This document shows, piece after piece, positions 31,678-43,265 of a stretch of DNA of 64,000 nt. Numbering within the stretch: the first letter of the stretch is position 1; every line of letters starts with the position of its first letter. The stretch comes from Channallabes apus (lineage: Eukaryota; Chordata; Actinopteri; Siluriformes; Clariidae). The notes below the pieces were generated by a model. It did not search any database. It had not been told where the DNA came from and saw only the letters and a program-made list of their open reading frames with translations. Both the position numbers and the translations under genes were made by a program. The stretch lies in contig CM060126.1 of assembly GCA_030522415.1 (NCBI GenBank), positions 9,856,352-9,920,351 on the forward strand, written 5' to 3'.

Positions 31678-33297
31678 CAGTGGTGTGAAAAACTATTTGC
31701 CCCCCTCCTGATTTCATATTCTTTTGCATGTTTGTCACACAAAATGTTTCTGATCATCAAACACATTTAACTATTAGTCAAAGATAACACAAGTAATCAC
31801 AAAATGCAGTTTTTAAATGAGGGGTTTTATTATTTAGGGAGAAAAAAAATCCAAACCTACATGGCCCTGTGTGAAAAAGTAATTGCCTCCTGAACCTAAT
31901 AACTGCTTGGGCCACCCTTAGCAGCAATAACTGCAATCAAGCGTTTGCGATAACTTGCAACGAGTCTTTTACAGCGCTCTGGAGGAATTTTGGCCCACTC
32001 ATCTTTGCAGAATTGTTGTAATTCAGCTTTATTTGAGGGTTTTCTAGCATGAACCGCCTTTTTAAGGTCATGCCACAACATCTCAATAGGATTCAGGTCT
32101 GGACTTTGACTAGGCCACTCCAAAGTCTTCATTTTGTTTTTCTTCAGCCATTCAGAGGTGGATTTGCTGGTGTGTTTTGGGTCATTGTCCTGCTGCAGCA
32201 CCCAAGATCGCTTCAGCTTGAGTTGACGAACAGATGGCCGGACATTCTCCTTCAGGATTTTTTGGTAGACAGTAGAATTCATGGTTCCATCTATCACAGC
32301 AAGCCTTCCAGGTCCTGAAGCAGCAAAACAACCCCAGACCATCACACTACCACCACCATATTTTACTGTTGGTATGATGTTCTTTTTCTGAAATGCTGTG
32401 TTACTTTTACACAAGATGTAACGGGACACGCACCTTCCAAAAAGTTCAACTTTTGTCTCGTCGGTCCACAAGGTATTTTCCCAAAAGTCTTGGCAATCAT
32501 TGAGATGTTTTTTAGCAAAATTGAGACGAGCCTTAATGTTCTTTTTGCTTAAAAGTGGTTTGCGCCTTGGAAATCTGCCATGCAGGCCGTTTTTGCCCAG
32601 TCTCTTTCTTATGGTGGAGTCGTGAACACTGACCTTAATTGAGGCAAGTGAGGCCTGCAGTTCTTTAGATGTTGTCCTGGGGTCTTTTGTGGCCTCTTGG
32701 ATGAGTTGTCTCTGCGCTCTTGGGGTAATTTTGGTCGGCCGGCCACTCCTGGGAAGGTTCACCACTGTTCCATGTTTTTGCCATTTGTGGATAATGGCTC
32801 TCACTGTGGTTCGCTGGAGTCCCAAAGCTTTAGAAATGGCTTTATAACCTTTACCAGACTGATAGATCTCAATTACTTTTGTTCTCATTTGTTCCTGAAT
32901 TTCTTTGGATCTTGGCATGATGTCTAGCTTTTGAGGTGCTTTTGGTCTACTTCTCTGTGTCAGGTAGCTCCTATTTAAGTGATTTCTTGATTGAAACAGG
33001 TGTGGCAGTAATCAGGCCTGGGGGTGACTACAGAAATTGAACTCAGGTGTGATAAACCACAGTTAAGTTATTTTTTAACAAGGGGGGCAATCACTTTTTC
33101 ACACAGGGCCATGTAGATTTGGAGTTTTTTTTCTCCCTTAATAATGTAAACCTTCATTTAAAAACTGCATTTTGTGTTCAATTATGTTATCTTTGACTAA
33201 TAGTTAACGGTTTTTGATGAGCAGAACCATTTAAGTGTGACAAACATGCAAAAGAATAAGAAATCAGGAAGGGGGCAAATAGTTTTTCACACCACTG
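31678..33297 (-). mobile_element. Tc1 family P, copy 2 (1620 bp), apparently intact
   Basis: Full-length element flanked by TA on both sides (31676-31677 and 33298-33299). The ends are CAGTGGTGTGAAAAACTATT, with IR/DR-type inverted repeats of about 215 bp. It encodes an uninterrupted 340-residue transposase on the minus strand. It is nearly identical to copy 3 at 43266-44886. Confidence 0.97.
31896..32918 (-). CDS. Tc1 transposase, family P copy 2, full length
   Basis: A 340-residue transposase that would bind the element's ends and cut and paste it into TA sites. Residues 1-60 form the first helix-turn-helix (SGKGYKAISKALGLQRTTVR), followed by an AT-hook-like SGRPTKITPR. Residues 65-130 form the second DNA-binding domain. 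The catalytic triad is Asp153 (LWTDETKVELF), Asp244 (QQDNDPKH) and Glu279 (DLNPIEMLW) with 34 residues between the last two. The Gly-rich stretch YGGGSVMVWGCF is present. The start MPRSKEIQEQ is conserved in all three copies. Six residues differ from copy 3, including Leu169-Cys170 here against Trp-Arg in both other copies. Length is normal for Tc1. Activity is inferred, not shown. Confidence 0.93.
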   Translation of the reverse strand: MPRSKEIQEQMRTKVIEIYQSGKGYKAISKALGLQRTTVRAIIHKWQKHGTVVNLPRSGRPTKITPRAQRQLIQEATKDPRTTSKELQASLASIKVSVHDSTIRKRLGKNGLHGRFPRRKPLLSKKNIKARLNFAKKHLNDCQDFWENTLWTDETKVELFGRCVSRYILCKSNTAFQKKNIIPTVKYGGGSVMVWGCFAASGPGRLAVIDGTMNSTVYQKILKENVRPSVRQLKLKRSWVLQQDNDPKHTSKSTSEWLKKNKMKTLEWPSQSPDLNPIEMLWHDLKKAVHARKPSNKAELQQFCKDEWAKIPPERCKRLVASYRKRLIAVIAAKGGPSSY

Positions 33298-33299
33298 TA

Positions 33300-34497
33300 T
33301 ATCAATAATAGTGGTCACTTTTTTGCAACAGCTAAGATATCTATGTAAAAGTCAATGCTGCAGGTTTCAAATGGAAGAAATTACCAATGAGATTTGGATC
33401 TCAAAAAGAGACATGAAAGATAAGTCCTCAAATATTTAACCACAACATGAATGCAAAATAAGAGTGTGGACATGAACGTGAATAACATTCATCAAAGCAA
33501 ATATGCAAAACAGGTAGCATGTGGGAGTCACACATGCTAACCTTTAGCACATCAGTAACTTTTATGTTTCTGTAGTGGTTGTAAACCTCAAAATGCAAGA
33601 TGTTAAAAATATAGAGGCGTATTAGCAAATTTGGTGTGCATTTATTATTTATCAATAAATAAATGCAATATTATAGTGCATCTGTACTAGTTATAAAAGA
33701 AAAAGAAAAATGAAGTTTGCGTGGAAGCTGAATTGGTTTCAAGAAAAGGACAGAAATGGGCCTATCTGTTCCCCTTTTCTATGTGTGTGTTAAATGAAAA
33801 GAAACATTTTCAATATTGTGCTATGACAGCTCTGAAATATGACAAGCTTCTTCACTATATCCAGCTGTACATCATACGCAACAGATCTCACTACACTCCA
33901 GTAGGTGCACTGGAAAAAATAAAAAAAATAAATAAAAAAAATCATGCTGTCTCTAACAGCCTAGTCGCAGCCTTTTCTGCAAATCTTTTTTTAAGAATTG
34001 TTTCATGAGCCATTTTAGAATACAACACTGTGTAAAATTGGTCTTTCACGGCCAGGCTTATTAGATTGATTATACTGAGGAGTGCAGGATCAGTACATTC
34101 AAGTTTTCTAGGGTCAACACATCCTTAAGAAACCCACTCTAGATACCCATTGATATCACTTACTGATTTTCCTTTCTTTTTACAGATCCTCAAATACACT
34201 GTATACAATCAGCTTTGTTTCTGTTTCAGACAGAACATCAAAAATCCTGACCAGTCTTGGTTCAAAATATCACATTCTACAGATACTGTAGACGAACTAT
34301 AGTACTTATTGCAAGATTTGCTGAATTGCATTATACAAGTATAGCAGTCAGAGATAAATATGTAAATTATACGACTGGGCCGGTAAAAGTGTCTTTTAGT
34401 CCAAAACACACAGTCTCAGTTTTCACCAGTGTTAAGTTCTTAGGTGCCTTTCTGGTAGAAGCTGTATTTAGGTCTATTTGTCTGTTCCATGTCTAGC
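33300..34497. other. Intergenic, no feature recognised
   Basis: AT-rich sequence without recognised repeats or exons. A short A-rich run lies at 33918-33945. Confidence 0.45.
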
Positions 34498-34734
34498 AGA
34501 GAGCAGCAGGTTAAACAGAGTGTGTTGGTGGTGAGATGAGACTTTCGCTATGTGGTTGCTCTACTGAGACAGGAAGAGATGAGTAAGTCCTCCAAGAGGG
34601 CAGTGAGTAGCCAGTAATTTTCCAAAAGGTGTTGAAGACCCTCTACAAGGGGTTTCAGTCCACTGTGAAGCAGCTGGTGCACATGCATCAGTACCTTCCC
34701 AAGGGAGCAACAGCAGTAGAACTCAAGCAGCTTC

Positions 34735-35340
34735 TGTCACAGTACGTCAGATTCCGGCCACAACATAGCTCCTCTGTGAGTAATCAGAGTCACTCCGGTT
34801 CCAGTTCCGCGCCACCTCTTGTTTTTTTCCGCCTCAGTCACAGCGCAAGCTCACCTGTTGCCGATTTGGATTAATCAAATCCGCTTATTTAAGACACTGC
34901 AAGACACCCACCCGTTGCCAGATTATTGCGCCGTTCAAGCCAATATTCCCGCGTTTGTTTTGTCTTTTGCTCATCGTGTTACTGACCCTATTTTGTTATC
35001 GACCTCGTCCCTGCCTAGCGTTTTGGAATCACTGCATGTTTGGATTTACCGGCTTTTGACTTCCGCGTTGCACACTGACCACGAGACTGCCTAGCGTTTT
35101 GGAATAACTGCATGATCGGATTACCGGCTTTTGACTTCTGCGTTGCACACTGACCACGAGATTGCCTGCCGATTTGGATTTTCTGCATGTGTGGAATTTT
35201 GCACGTCTGGGGCACAGACGTCACTTCCAGAACCACCTGAAGCTCCTCAGCGCGTTCACAGAGACCGTAAGTGCACACTACCTTTTGTTTTCTGCTCTTG
35301 GATCCTTCTCTGATTTCTGCTGCTACACTTCGGACCGACA
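34735..35340 (+). repeat. 5' LTR (606 bp)
   Basis: Matches the 3' LTR closely. It has a TATA-like CTTATTTAAG near 34884. It contains two tandem units of about 75 bp (CCTAGCGTTTTGGAAT to GACCACGAGACTG type), one fewer than the 3' LTR. It also has about 20 extra bases after GCCACCT near 34815 and ends GGACCGACA where the 3' LTR has GGACCGTGACA. Confidence 0.95.
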
Positions 35341-35357
35341 GTATAATCTGGCCAGTT

Positions 35358-36287
35358 ATGGATCCAGCAGAACTTTCTCACTTGAGATCTGCACTAGAAA
35401 GCCAGGGAGCTCTCCTCGGCGCGCATCAGCAAGACATTCAGCAGGTCACTAATAGTCTCAGAACCGTAACTGACTCCCTTGCCTCCCTAACTGCTCAGAT
35501 TCAGCAGATGCAAGCTTCACGGGCCTCAATTCCGCTCGCCCCTGCTCCCGCTGCTACACTTCCCTCACCTCATGAGCCACGTCTCCCCGCTCCACCCACT
35601 TATGATGGCGACCCTAATACCTGCCGCTCCTTTTTATCTCAATGCTCGCTGGTCCTTGAATTACAAGCCTCATCCTTTCCTACCGAACGATCTAGAGTTG
35701 CGTACATAATAACTCTCCTTTCGGGAAAGGCGAGAGAATGGGGAACAGCAGTATGGGACGCACAAGATGCCTGCTGCGCCAATTTCAGGACATTCACTAA
35801 TGAAATGAAGAAGGTATTTGATCGCTCTTCTTCTGGACACCAGGCAGCAGGTCAGATTCTAAATTTACACCAGGGAACTCGCTCCGTCTTTGATTATGCT
35901 ATTGAGTTTCGCACCCTGGCAGCCTCTTGTGGCTGGGATGACCAAGCCTTGTTTGACGCTTTTTTTCATGGACTGTCAGACCTAATAAAGGATGAGCTAT
36001 CTGCACGGGAGTTACCCTCCAGCCTTCAGGACCTCATTGACCTTGCTGGACGCATCGATGCTCGCAAACGCCTCAGACAACGAGAGCGAGGGCCGGACAC
36101 AAGGTCATGGCAACCACCTACCCCTCCTCGCCCTTCAGAACCTCCTGCTGAACCCATGTTGGTGGACCGTGCTCGAATTTCTCCAAGGGAACGCCAGCGA
36201 CGACGGGATGAAGGAGCATGCTTCTACTGCGGTCAGTCCGGTCATCTACTGCGGACCTGTCCGTTAAAAGGCAAGGCCCCTCGTTGA
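35358..36287 (+). CDS. gag: Gag protein of the chromovirus
   Basis: A 309-residue frame starting [17 protein letters not shown], the usual start of fish gypsy Gag proteins, 18 bases after the 5' LTR. I chose this ATG over the upstream in-frame one at 35271 because that lies inside the LTR. A predicted coiled-coil-like Gln/Leu stretch follows (about residues 20-55), then a Pro-rich linker, the capsid-like region ([17 protein letters not shown]) and a zinc knuckle [14 protein letters not shown] (C-x2-C-x4-H-x4-C) at the C terminus. Gag would form the particle and bind the element RNA. The frame is uninterrupted, and pol follows in the -1 frame. Confidence 0.9.
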   Translation: MDPAELSHLRSALESQGALLGAHQQDIQQVTNSLRTVTDSLASLTAQIQQMQASRASIPLAPAPAATLPSPHEPRLPAPPTYDGDPNTCRSFLSQCSLVLELQASSFPTERSRVAYIITLLSGKAREWGTAVWDAQDACCANFRTFTNEMKKVFDRSSSGHQAAGQILNLHQGTRSVFDYAIEFRTLAASCGWDDQALFDAFFHGLSDLIKDELSARELPSSLQDLIDLAGRIDARKRLRQRERGPDTRSWQPPTPPRPSEPPAEPMLVDRARISPRERQRRRDEGACFYCGQSGHLLRTCPLKGKAPR

Positions 36288-38414
36288 TGCTGGGAGCAAA
36301 GGGGGGCCCAAACCATGTCAGTTTCCCAGATCACCGTTCTTGTTTTCCGGTGTCACTAATGTATGAGAAGAAGCCTCATGCCACCCATGCCCTTGTAGAC
36401 TCCGGCGCTGATCAAAATCTGATCTGTTTATCCGTGGTGAACCTCCTTAAAATTCCCTCTCTATCTTTGGGCCACCCATTCTCCGTCCAAGCACTGGATG
36501 GAAGCTACCTAGCCCCAATCACGCACCAAACTGCTCCAGTCATTCTTCAGTTCTCTGGGAACCACTCCGAAACCATCTCCTTCTTTATTGTCAAAGATTC
36601 TCATGCCCCAATTGTCTTGGGCCTCCCCTGGCTAGCCCTACATAATCCACATATTGATTGGGCCAGGAAAAGAGTACTGGACTGGAGCACATCCTGTCTG
36701 TCGTCTTGTCTCCATGCTGCTCCTGTTAAGCTGGCCCTGGAGGAGTGGCGGCATTGGCTGGAGGGAGCGGAACACCCCTTTCTGGTCTGGACAGATCATA
36801 GGAACCTCGAGTACCTGAGGTCAGCCAAAAGACTCAATTCACGTCAGGCCCGTTGGTCACTTTTTTTTTCGAGATTCAATTTTACGCTTTCTTATCGTCC
36901 GGGGTCCAAGAATGCCAAGCCTGACGCCCTCTCCCGCCAGTTTTCCCCCTCCCCAAACCCTTCATCCCCAGAAACTATCCTTCCACACCACTGTCTTGTG
37001 GCTACAGCTCGTCTTGAGGTTGAGAACCAGGTACTACGAGCCCTCGAGCAAGAACCTGGCCCCAGCAATGTTCCTCAAGACAGACTCTTCGTTCCCGCCT
37101 CCACACGCTCCTTGGTGCTAGAATGGGGCCACAGCTCCAAACTTGCATGTCACCCAGGGGCCACTCGAACCTCATCGCTCATACACCAACGCTTCTGGTG
37201 GCCTACCATCAAAGATGATGTGAGAAAGTTTGTAGCATCTTGCGACACATGTACCAGGAATAAAACTACCAACCGCCCCCCCGAGGGACTTTTGAGGCCC
37301 CTCCCAACTCCACACCGACCATGGTCACACATTTCTCTCGACTTTGTCACCGGACTTCCCCCTTCGGAAGGAAATACCTGCATCTTGACAGTGGTCGATC
37401 GTTTCTCGAAGTCTGCACATTTTGTCCCCTATCCAAACTCCCGTCTGCCAAGGAAACAGCGGAACTTCTGATACTTCATGTCTTCCGACTTCATGGCCTC
37501 CCGGTGGACATAGTGTCTGATCGGGGCCCTCAGTTCTCTGCACAGTTCTGGAGAGCCTTTTGTGGACTCATCGGCGCCACACCAAGTCTTTCTTCCGGTT
37601 TCCACCCTGAAAGCAATGGGCAGTCCGAACGGCTTAATCAGGAACTCGAGAAATACCTTAGGTGTATGACATCACGTGATCCCTCTTCATGGAGCAGAAT
37701 GCTACCCTGGGTGGAATATGCCCACAACTCCCTTCCCACCTCCTCCACTGGCATGTCCCCCTTCCAGTGCTGTCTAGGATATCAACCACCATTGTTCCCG
37801 ACTCAGGAGGAGAAAGCCTCAGTTCCAGCCGCGCAAGCCTTCGTCCATCGGTGCAAGAGAACCTGGCAGCGTGCCCGCTCCCAGCTGCTGCGCGCAGTGA
37901 GCACCTTCCAACGAAAAGCCAATCGCCATCGCTCTGCAGCTCCCAGGTACCGTGTTGGCCAGAGGGTAATGCTCTCCACTCGTGACATACCCATCAAGAC
38001 CACATCTCAGAAACTATCCCCTAGGTACATCGGCCCATTCACCATCGCCTGAGTCATCAACCCATGTGCCGTAAGACTGTCTCTACCCGTATCTATGCGC
38101 CGTATCAACCCCACGTTTCACGTCTCTCAGATCCGACGGCTGGTTGCTTGCCCCCTGGCCCCTACCCCCCGCCCTCCACCACCCCCTCGACTTATCGATG
38201 GGGGAGAAGCCTTTACAGTCCGCAGACTCCTTAAATCCCGCCGTCAAGGCCGAGGCCTGCAATATCTCGTAGACTGGGAGGGTTACGGCCCCAAAGAGAG
38301 AAGTTGGATACCTGCCAGATTTATCCTGGACTCATCCTTGATAAAGGAATTTCACAAACTCCACCCCGAAGCACCGTCTAGAACGCCCGGTGGCGTCCGT
38401 AGAAGAGGGGGTAC
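36218..38414 (+). pseudogene. pol: Pol with reverse transcriptase deleted, frameshifted
   Basis: First block (frame 2, to 37471): aspartic protease with [12 protein letters not shown] near 36391-36412, then an abrupt junction near 36720-36730 to the end of RNase H ([22 protein letters not shown]). The whole reverse transcriptase, including its YxDD site, is absent, but the frame stays open across the joint. Integrase follows, with zinc-binding-like [20 protein letters not shown] and the first core Asp in [10 protein letters not shown] frameshift near 37428 moves to frame 1, which carries the second Asp (IVSDRGPQF) and the Glu ([11 protein letters not shown]). A TGA at 38050-38052 breaks the integrase C-terminal part. 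The reading resumes to a chromodomain ([15 protein letters not shown], about 38207-38345). Confidence 0.92.
38402..38414 (+). other. Polypurine tract
   Basis: GAAGAGGGGGTAC lies directly before the 3' LTR, where a purine-rich primer for second-strand synthesis is expected. Confidence 0.75.
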
Positions 38415-39081
38415 TGTCACAGTACGTCAGTTTCCGGCCACAACATAGCTCCTCTGTGAGTAATCAGAGTCACTCCGGTTCCAGTTCCGCGCCGCCTCAG
38501 TCACAGCGCAAGCTCACCTGTTGCCGATTTGGATTAATCAAATCCGCTTATTTAAGACACTGCAAGACACCCACCCGTTGCCAGATTATTGCGCCGTTCA
38601 AGCCAATATTCCCGCGTTTGTTTTGTCTTTTGCTCATCGTGTTACTGACCCTATTTTGTTATCGACCTCGTCCCTGCCTAGCGTTTTGGAATCACTGCAT
38701 GTTTGGATTTACCGGCTTTTGACTTCCGCGTTGCACACTGACCACGAGACTGCCTAGCGTTTTGGAATAACTGCATGATCGGATTTACCGGCTTTTGACT
38801 TCCGCTTTGCACACCGACCACGAGACTGCCTAGCGTTTTGGAATCATTGCATGATTGGATTACCGGCTTTTGACTTCTGCGTTGCACACTGACCACGAGA
38901 TTGCCTGCCGATTTGGATTTTCTGCATGTGTGGAATTTTGCACGTCTGGGGCACAGACGTCACTTCCAGAACCACCTGAAGCTCCTCAGCGCGTTCACAG
39001 AGACCGTAAGTGCACACTACCTTTTGTTTTCTGCTCTTGGATCCTTCTCTGATTTCTGCTGCTACACTTCGGACCGTGACA
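38415..39081 (+). repeat. 3' LTR (667 bp)
   Basis: Carries three tandem units of about 75-80 bp between 38675 and 38890, against two in the 5' LTR. Otherwise it is very similar, pointing to a fairly recent insertion followed by repeat-number change in one LTR. Confidence 0.95.
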
Positions 39082-39516
39082 GCTTCTCCTGCAGATTGTT
39101 TTTCCTGAGAATGCTCAAGATGTGAGGAGTTACTACTATGCCCTCTCAAGTACTGATGTGTTATTGGTGGTCCAGTAGAGATCCTCATCAATGTGCATAC
39201 TCAGAAACATCAATTTGAGTCCCCAACAGTTCCTGTTGATATATATTGAATTAGGATCTGCACTACAATTCCAGAAGTTTATTAGAGGTGTTTTAAGAGG
39301 TCAGGATGAGACATTTTTCCAAACACCACACTGTATGCCTGTGGACTTTATCCATCTAGGCTGTCTTGTCTCCTCCTGAGTTAAGTCCAACCACAGTTGG
39401 AGTCCAACCATGTGTGCAAACTCTTGGTGGGATGGGTGAGAGCACAGGCATTAGGTAAAGAGGGTATAGAGAAGGGTGCTCAACATATCCCACTGGGACA
39501 CTGGTGCTGAGTGTAA

Positions 39517-40120
39517 TGGCGCTTTTCCACTGCATAGTACGACACGACACGGTTCAGTTCAGCTCACTTTTGGGGGGGTTTCCACTGGGAACAGTACCTG
39601 GTACCTGGTCCTTTTTTTAGTACCACCTCAGCCGAGGTTCTAAGCGCGCCGAACCGTTACCAAAACGTGACGTGTAAACTCTGCTGGTCACTGATTGGCC
39701 GGAGGAAATCGTCATTACTGCGTCACTGAACTTGCGACACGAGACACAACAGAACCGCTATATTTAGAACAGCCAGAGAAGGATCGGACTCACCTTTTTG
39801 TATTAACCAAAAATTTTCTTTGGCTGCCATCAGCCTCTTTTGAAACAAACTCCTTCGTCTTGCTGTTAAAAACATCCACATGCCGAGAATGAAGAACACC
39901 ATTCCATCGATATGCTCCATTGTTGTGTGTTTGTTTGTGGCGCATTTACGATGATGTCACGGCAGTAGAGGCGCCGCAACTATAACGACACGTGAATAAT
40001 CCCGCCCACTCTAAAGCGTTACTAAACTGCAGTGGAAGCGCAAACCGAGCCGAACTGAGCCGAACCAAAGTGAGCTGTACTGAACCGTGCTGTGCCGTAC
40101 TATGCAGTGGAAAAGAGGCA
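39517..40120. mobile_element. 604-bp MITE, Harbinger-type, copy 2
   Basis: Collinear with 4955-5525 over its length, with indels (for example about 20 extra bases near 39810). TAA flanks both ends (39514-39516 and 40121-40123). The LINE sequence continues across the insertion (GTGCTGAGTGTAA, then GGGTGGTGGAGAGG). Non-coding. Confidence 0.88.
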
Positions 40121-40830
40121 TAAGGGTGGTGGAGAGGTCCTGAGTCTGGAGGGGAATTGCCAGAGAGTCCTTGATCCAATAGCAGACGACTCCTAACTCA
40201 GTTTGGTTCTCACCAGGGTAATGCACTGGTGCTGAGAGTAGGAATGGATGAGTTGTACATGTCTCAAATTATACTCCAGCATAGGGAGGATGTGAATGTT
40301 GAAGGCTATTGGAGATGTTATGGCTGTCTTTGCTGCTACCATGTCATAGCAAGCGAAGAAACAATTAAATTCCTCCATCAGCACTATGGTGCAATTCTAG
40401 ATGTCCTGCCACACCTGCTGTGGATTGTTAATGAATTGACTCTTAATCTTCTTCTTGTAGACCACTTTGGCCTTCCTGATGCCTCTCTTCAGTTTTGTTC
40501 TCATGGTGCTGCATGGACTTCTGTTGCTATATCTGAAGGCGGTTTAATGGTCCTTCACGAACCCTTTTTCACTTTCTTTGTCAACCAGGGCTTCCAGCTA
40601 GGGTACACCCAGATGCATTTGCTGACCTTTCTGTATGGAGCAGGGTACAGTTGATGTGTACTCCTCAAGATCCTGTTCCTCAAAAATGTCGGTTAGTCCT
40701 TTCAAAGCAATCCTGCAGCTACAGGAGAATTCCTTAAGAGCCTTAACAGTCTTGGCAATGAGCTTATCTCTGGAGGGGGTGTATGCTGAATTTAAGAGTT
40801 TAAATGGGTGATCTGACTGACCTAAATATA

Positions 40831-41888
40831 GTAGCGATGTTGTGCTTAAACCATTATCAGTATTTAAATAAATTTTGTATTTTTAGCTAATGGAACATTT
40901 GATGTACTGCTCAAAAGTTTGGGAGAATTGCCTTTAAATATGCAAGTTTAAAATGACAGCTTATTATATGGGCTGCTGTGAATTTCTACCACTGACTGGG
41001 TAATGATGCTAGCATTAGCATCTGCGGGAATTAAAGCTGATGTGACTATAACAGCAGTAAGCTAATGTGGAAGATAAATAGGCCCAATTTAACTGTCAGG
41101 TAAACCAATTTAGAAGAACAGTGTCTGTCTATGATTCTGGTTTTATTGCACCAGTTTTTATGTACATAAGGTGTAACCCTCCTTCCTTGCTTTTACCAGG
41201 GTCTTTTTTTTCTGGTCCAGCAAAATGTTGTATGGCCTGCCAACTACATTTTTTGCCAAAGTACATTTTTACTATGTGCTTATGTGCTTCTACAGTATGT
41301 GCTTTCGTACTATATTATCTCCCCAACAAAAGTTTTTAGACTAATGCCATTTCTACTCTGTTGTTTAGTGAGGCCAGGATCAGGATGGGTTTCTTGACAA
41401 ATACTTCAAAGCACCTCTGTACATTGTTCTGTAAATGTAAATGATGGTTAGTGCTCCAGGATTAGAACTTGTATCTTTGCACAGGCAGTCCATGAATCAT
41501 AAATTGAATAATGTCACAGATCCGCTCTCAGGGAAATAATTTATAGGAGGCTAGAATTTGAAAAATGGGTTGTGGAAACTCCTTTTAAAATCAGGTCCAT
41601 GACAGGTTATTATCTATTCTTCCTGAGGTATTATTTCTCTCAACTGGTCATAAACCACTGGTCACCGGCATACTTGTCATGGTGTGGAGGAAATATTTTT
41701 GTGCCATTGCTAAAGAGATTACAGTCTGTTTAACCCTTGTGCTCTGTCGACACTGTCTTTATCGCATTGATGTTCAAGGTCCCAGACACATCGACAGGAC
41801 ACTTACTGGAATCAAGGACTTGCATTGGTTTAAAAAAATAATAATAATAAAATAAATTCTTCAATATTTTTATATTCGTCTATACGAG
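40831..41888. other. Intergenic, no feature recognised
   Basis: AT-rich sequence. AACCCTTGTGCTCTGTCG near 41732 recalls a common fish repeat motif but is too short to call. No exon-like frame. Confidence 0.4.
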
Positions 41889-41996
41889 GGCTAGGTAAGT
41901 TCGGTCCTAGAGAGCCACAATCCTGTAGAGTTCAGCTCCAACCCTAATCCAACCCACCTGAACAAGCTAATCAAGGTCTTCAGGATTACTAAGGCT
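41889..41996. repeat. hAT-type MITE half
   Basis: TTCGGTCCTAGAGAGCCACA, ATCCTGTAGAGTTCAGCTCC, AACCCACCTGAACAAGCTAA and TCAAGGTCTTCAGGATTACT form one half of a common fish palindromic repeat whose two halves mirror each other. The other half is missing. The LINE starts where this stops. Confidence 0.55.
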
Positions 41997-43265
41997 ACAG
42001 TGGTTAAGGCTGGTTTACCTTTCCTATCTTCCTTAATTATAGACATCATGCATGCATCACTTCTTTCTGGTATTGTTCCCATCGGTTTTAAAACTGCAGT
42101 GCTAACTCCAATCCTTAAGAAACCAGGCCTTGACTCAAGTAAATTCGACAATTATCTTCCTATTTCAAATTTGTCGTTCTTGGCTAAAACTCTTGAAAGG
42201 ATTGTTACTTCCCAGCTCCGTGATTATCTTTCCAGTAATAGCCTTTTTGAAAGGTTCCAATCTGAGTTTCGTTCTCAACATAGTGTTGAGACCGCACTTG
42301 TAAAGATATCAAATGACTTGCTGTTGGCTGCTGATTCTGGACTTTTATCGATTCTTATACTCCTTGATCTTAGTGCCGCTGTTGATACTGTCTCACACAC
42401 CATACTATTGAACAGATTGGAATCTATCGGTATTACTGGTATAGCCCTTTCTTGATTTCATTCCTATTTTTGTGATCGCACACAATTTGTACAAATTAAA
42501 CAATTTCAATCAACCACTACTGTACTCCAGTTGTCACTGGTGTCCCTCAGGGCTCTGTGCTAGGACCTCTCATGTTTCTTATCTATCTACTTCCAATAGG
42601 GAGCATGTTTAGGAAATATGGCATTCAATTTCACTGCTATGCAGACGATACCCAACTCTGTCTCTCCTCTAAACCTTCCATGATGTCTCTCCCTTCTGCT
42701 CTTGTTGAGTGTCTTGAAGAGTTAAAGGTTTGGTTTTCAAGCAATTTTCTCCTCAAATTGAACAATAGTAAAACTGAAATTCTTCTTGTGGGCACAAAAT
42801 CAACATTAGGAAAGGCAAACATTTCTTCTGTTTTAATTGACAATCTTAATGTTCCTCTATCCAAGCAGGTCAAAAGCTTGGGAGTCATCTTTGATCAAAC
42901 ACTGTCATTCGAAGCCCATATTAATAGTGTTACCTGCTCTGCATTCTTTCATATTAGGAATATCAACCGTTTACGTTCCGCCCTTTCAACGAAGAGTACG
43001 CCTATTCTTGTGCATGCTCTTGTTACATCTAGAATTGATTATTGCAATGCTTTATTTTATGGGCTTCCTTCAAAAATACTTCATAAATTACAGTTAGTAT
43101 GCTGCTGCTCGGGTCATATCCAAAACTTCTAGACACATCACTCCCGTTTTGCAAAATCTGCACTGGCTCCCAGTTAAATACCGTATAGATTTTAAAATAC
43201 TACTTTTAACCTACAAAGCACTAAACAACTTGGCACCTTCATATCTTTTCGACCTTCTTGATATA

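Larger units (their letters stand above)
34735..39081 (+). mobile_element. Ty3/gypsy chromovirus LTR retrotransposon, 4.35 kb
   Basis: Complete at both ends: LTRs start TGTCACAGTACGTCAG and end in ACA. A 5-bp duplication, GCTTC, flanks it (34730-34734 and 39082-39086). The order is LTR, gag, protease, (reverse transcriptase missing), RNase H tail, integrase, chromodomain, polypurine tract, LTR. No env-like gene is present. A deletion removed the reverse transcriptase and most of RNase H, so the copy cannot move on its own. It sits inside an older LINE. Confidence 0.95.
34498..40830 (-). mobile_element. Old antisense Rex1/L2-like LINE, split twice
   Basis: Remnants lie at 34498-34734, 39087-39516 and 40121-40830. 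They read as a non-LTR retrotransposon on the minus strand. In 40450-40640 the minus strand reads YPSWKPWLTKKVKK and, in pieces, the usual arginine-rich linker between endonuclease and reverse transcriptase. 39087-39200 matches the region after the reverse transcriptase. Many stops show great age. An LTR element (34735-39081) and a MITE (39517-40120) inserted into it. The clade assignment is tentative. Confidence 0.6.

Noticed and set aside
32049..32318. Plus-strand frame of 89 codons opposite the Tc1 transposase
   Set aside because: It is the shadow of the real minus-strand transposase. The same shadow occurs in all three family P copies.
34735..39081. Endogenous retrovirus
   Set aside because: There is no env-like frame, and the chromodomain at the end of Pol is typical of Ty3/gypsy chromoviruses, so I call it an LTR retrotransposon.
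39695..39892. Open frames inside MITE copy 2
   Set aside because: They are not conserved in copy 1 and show no transposase motif, so the element is non-coding.
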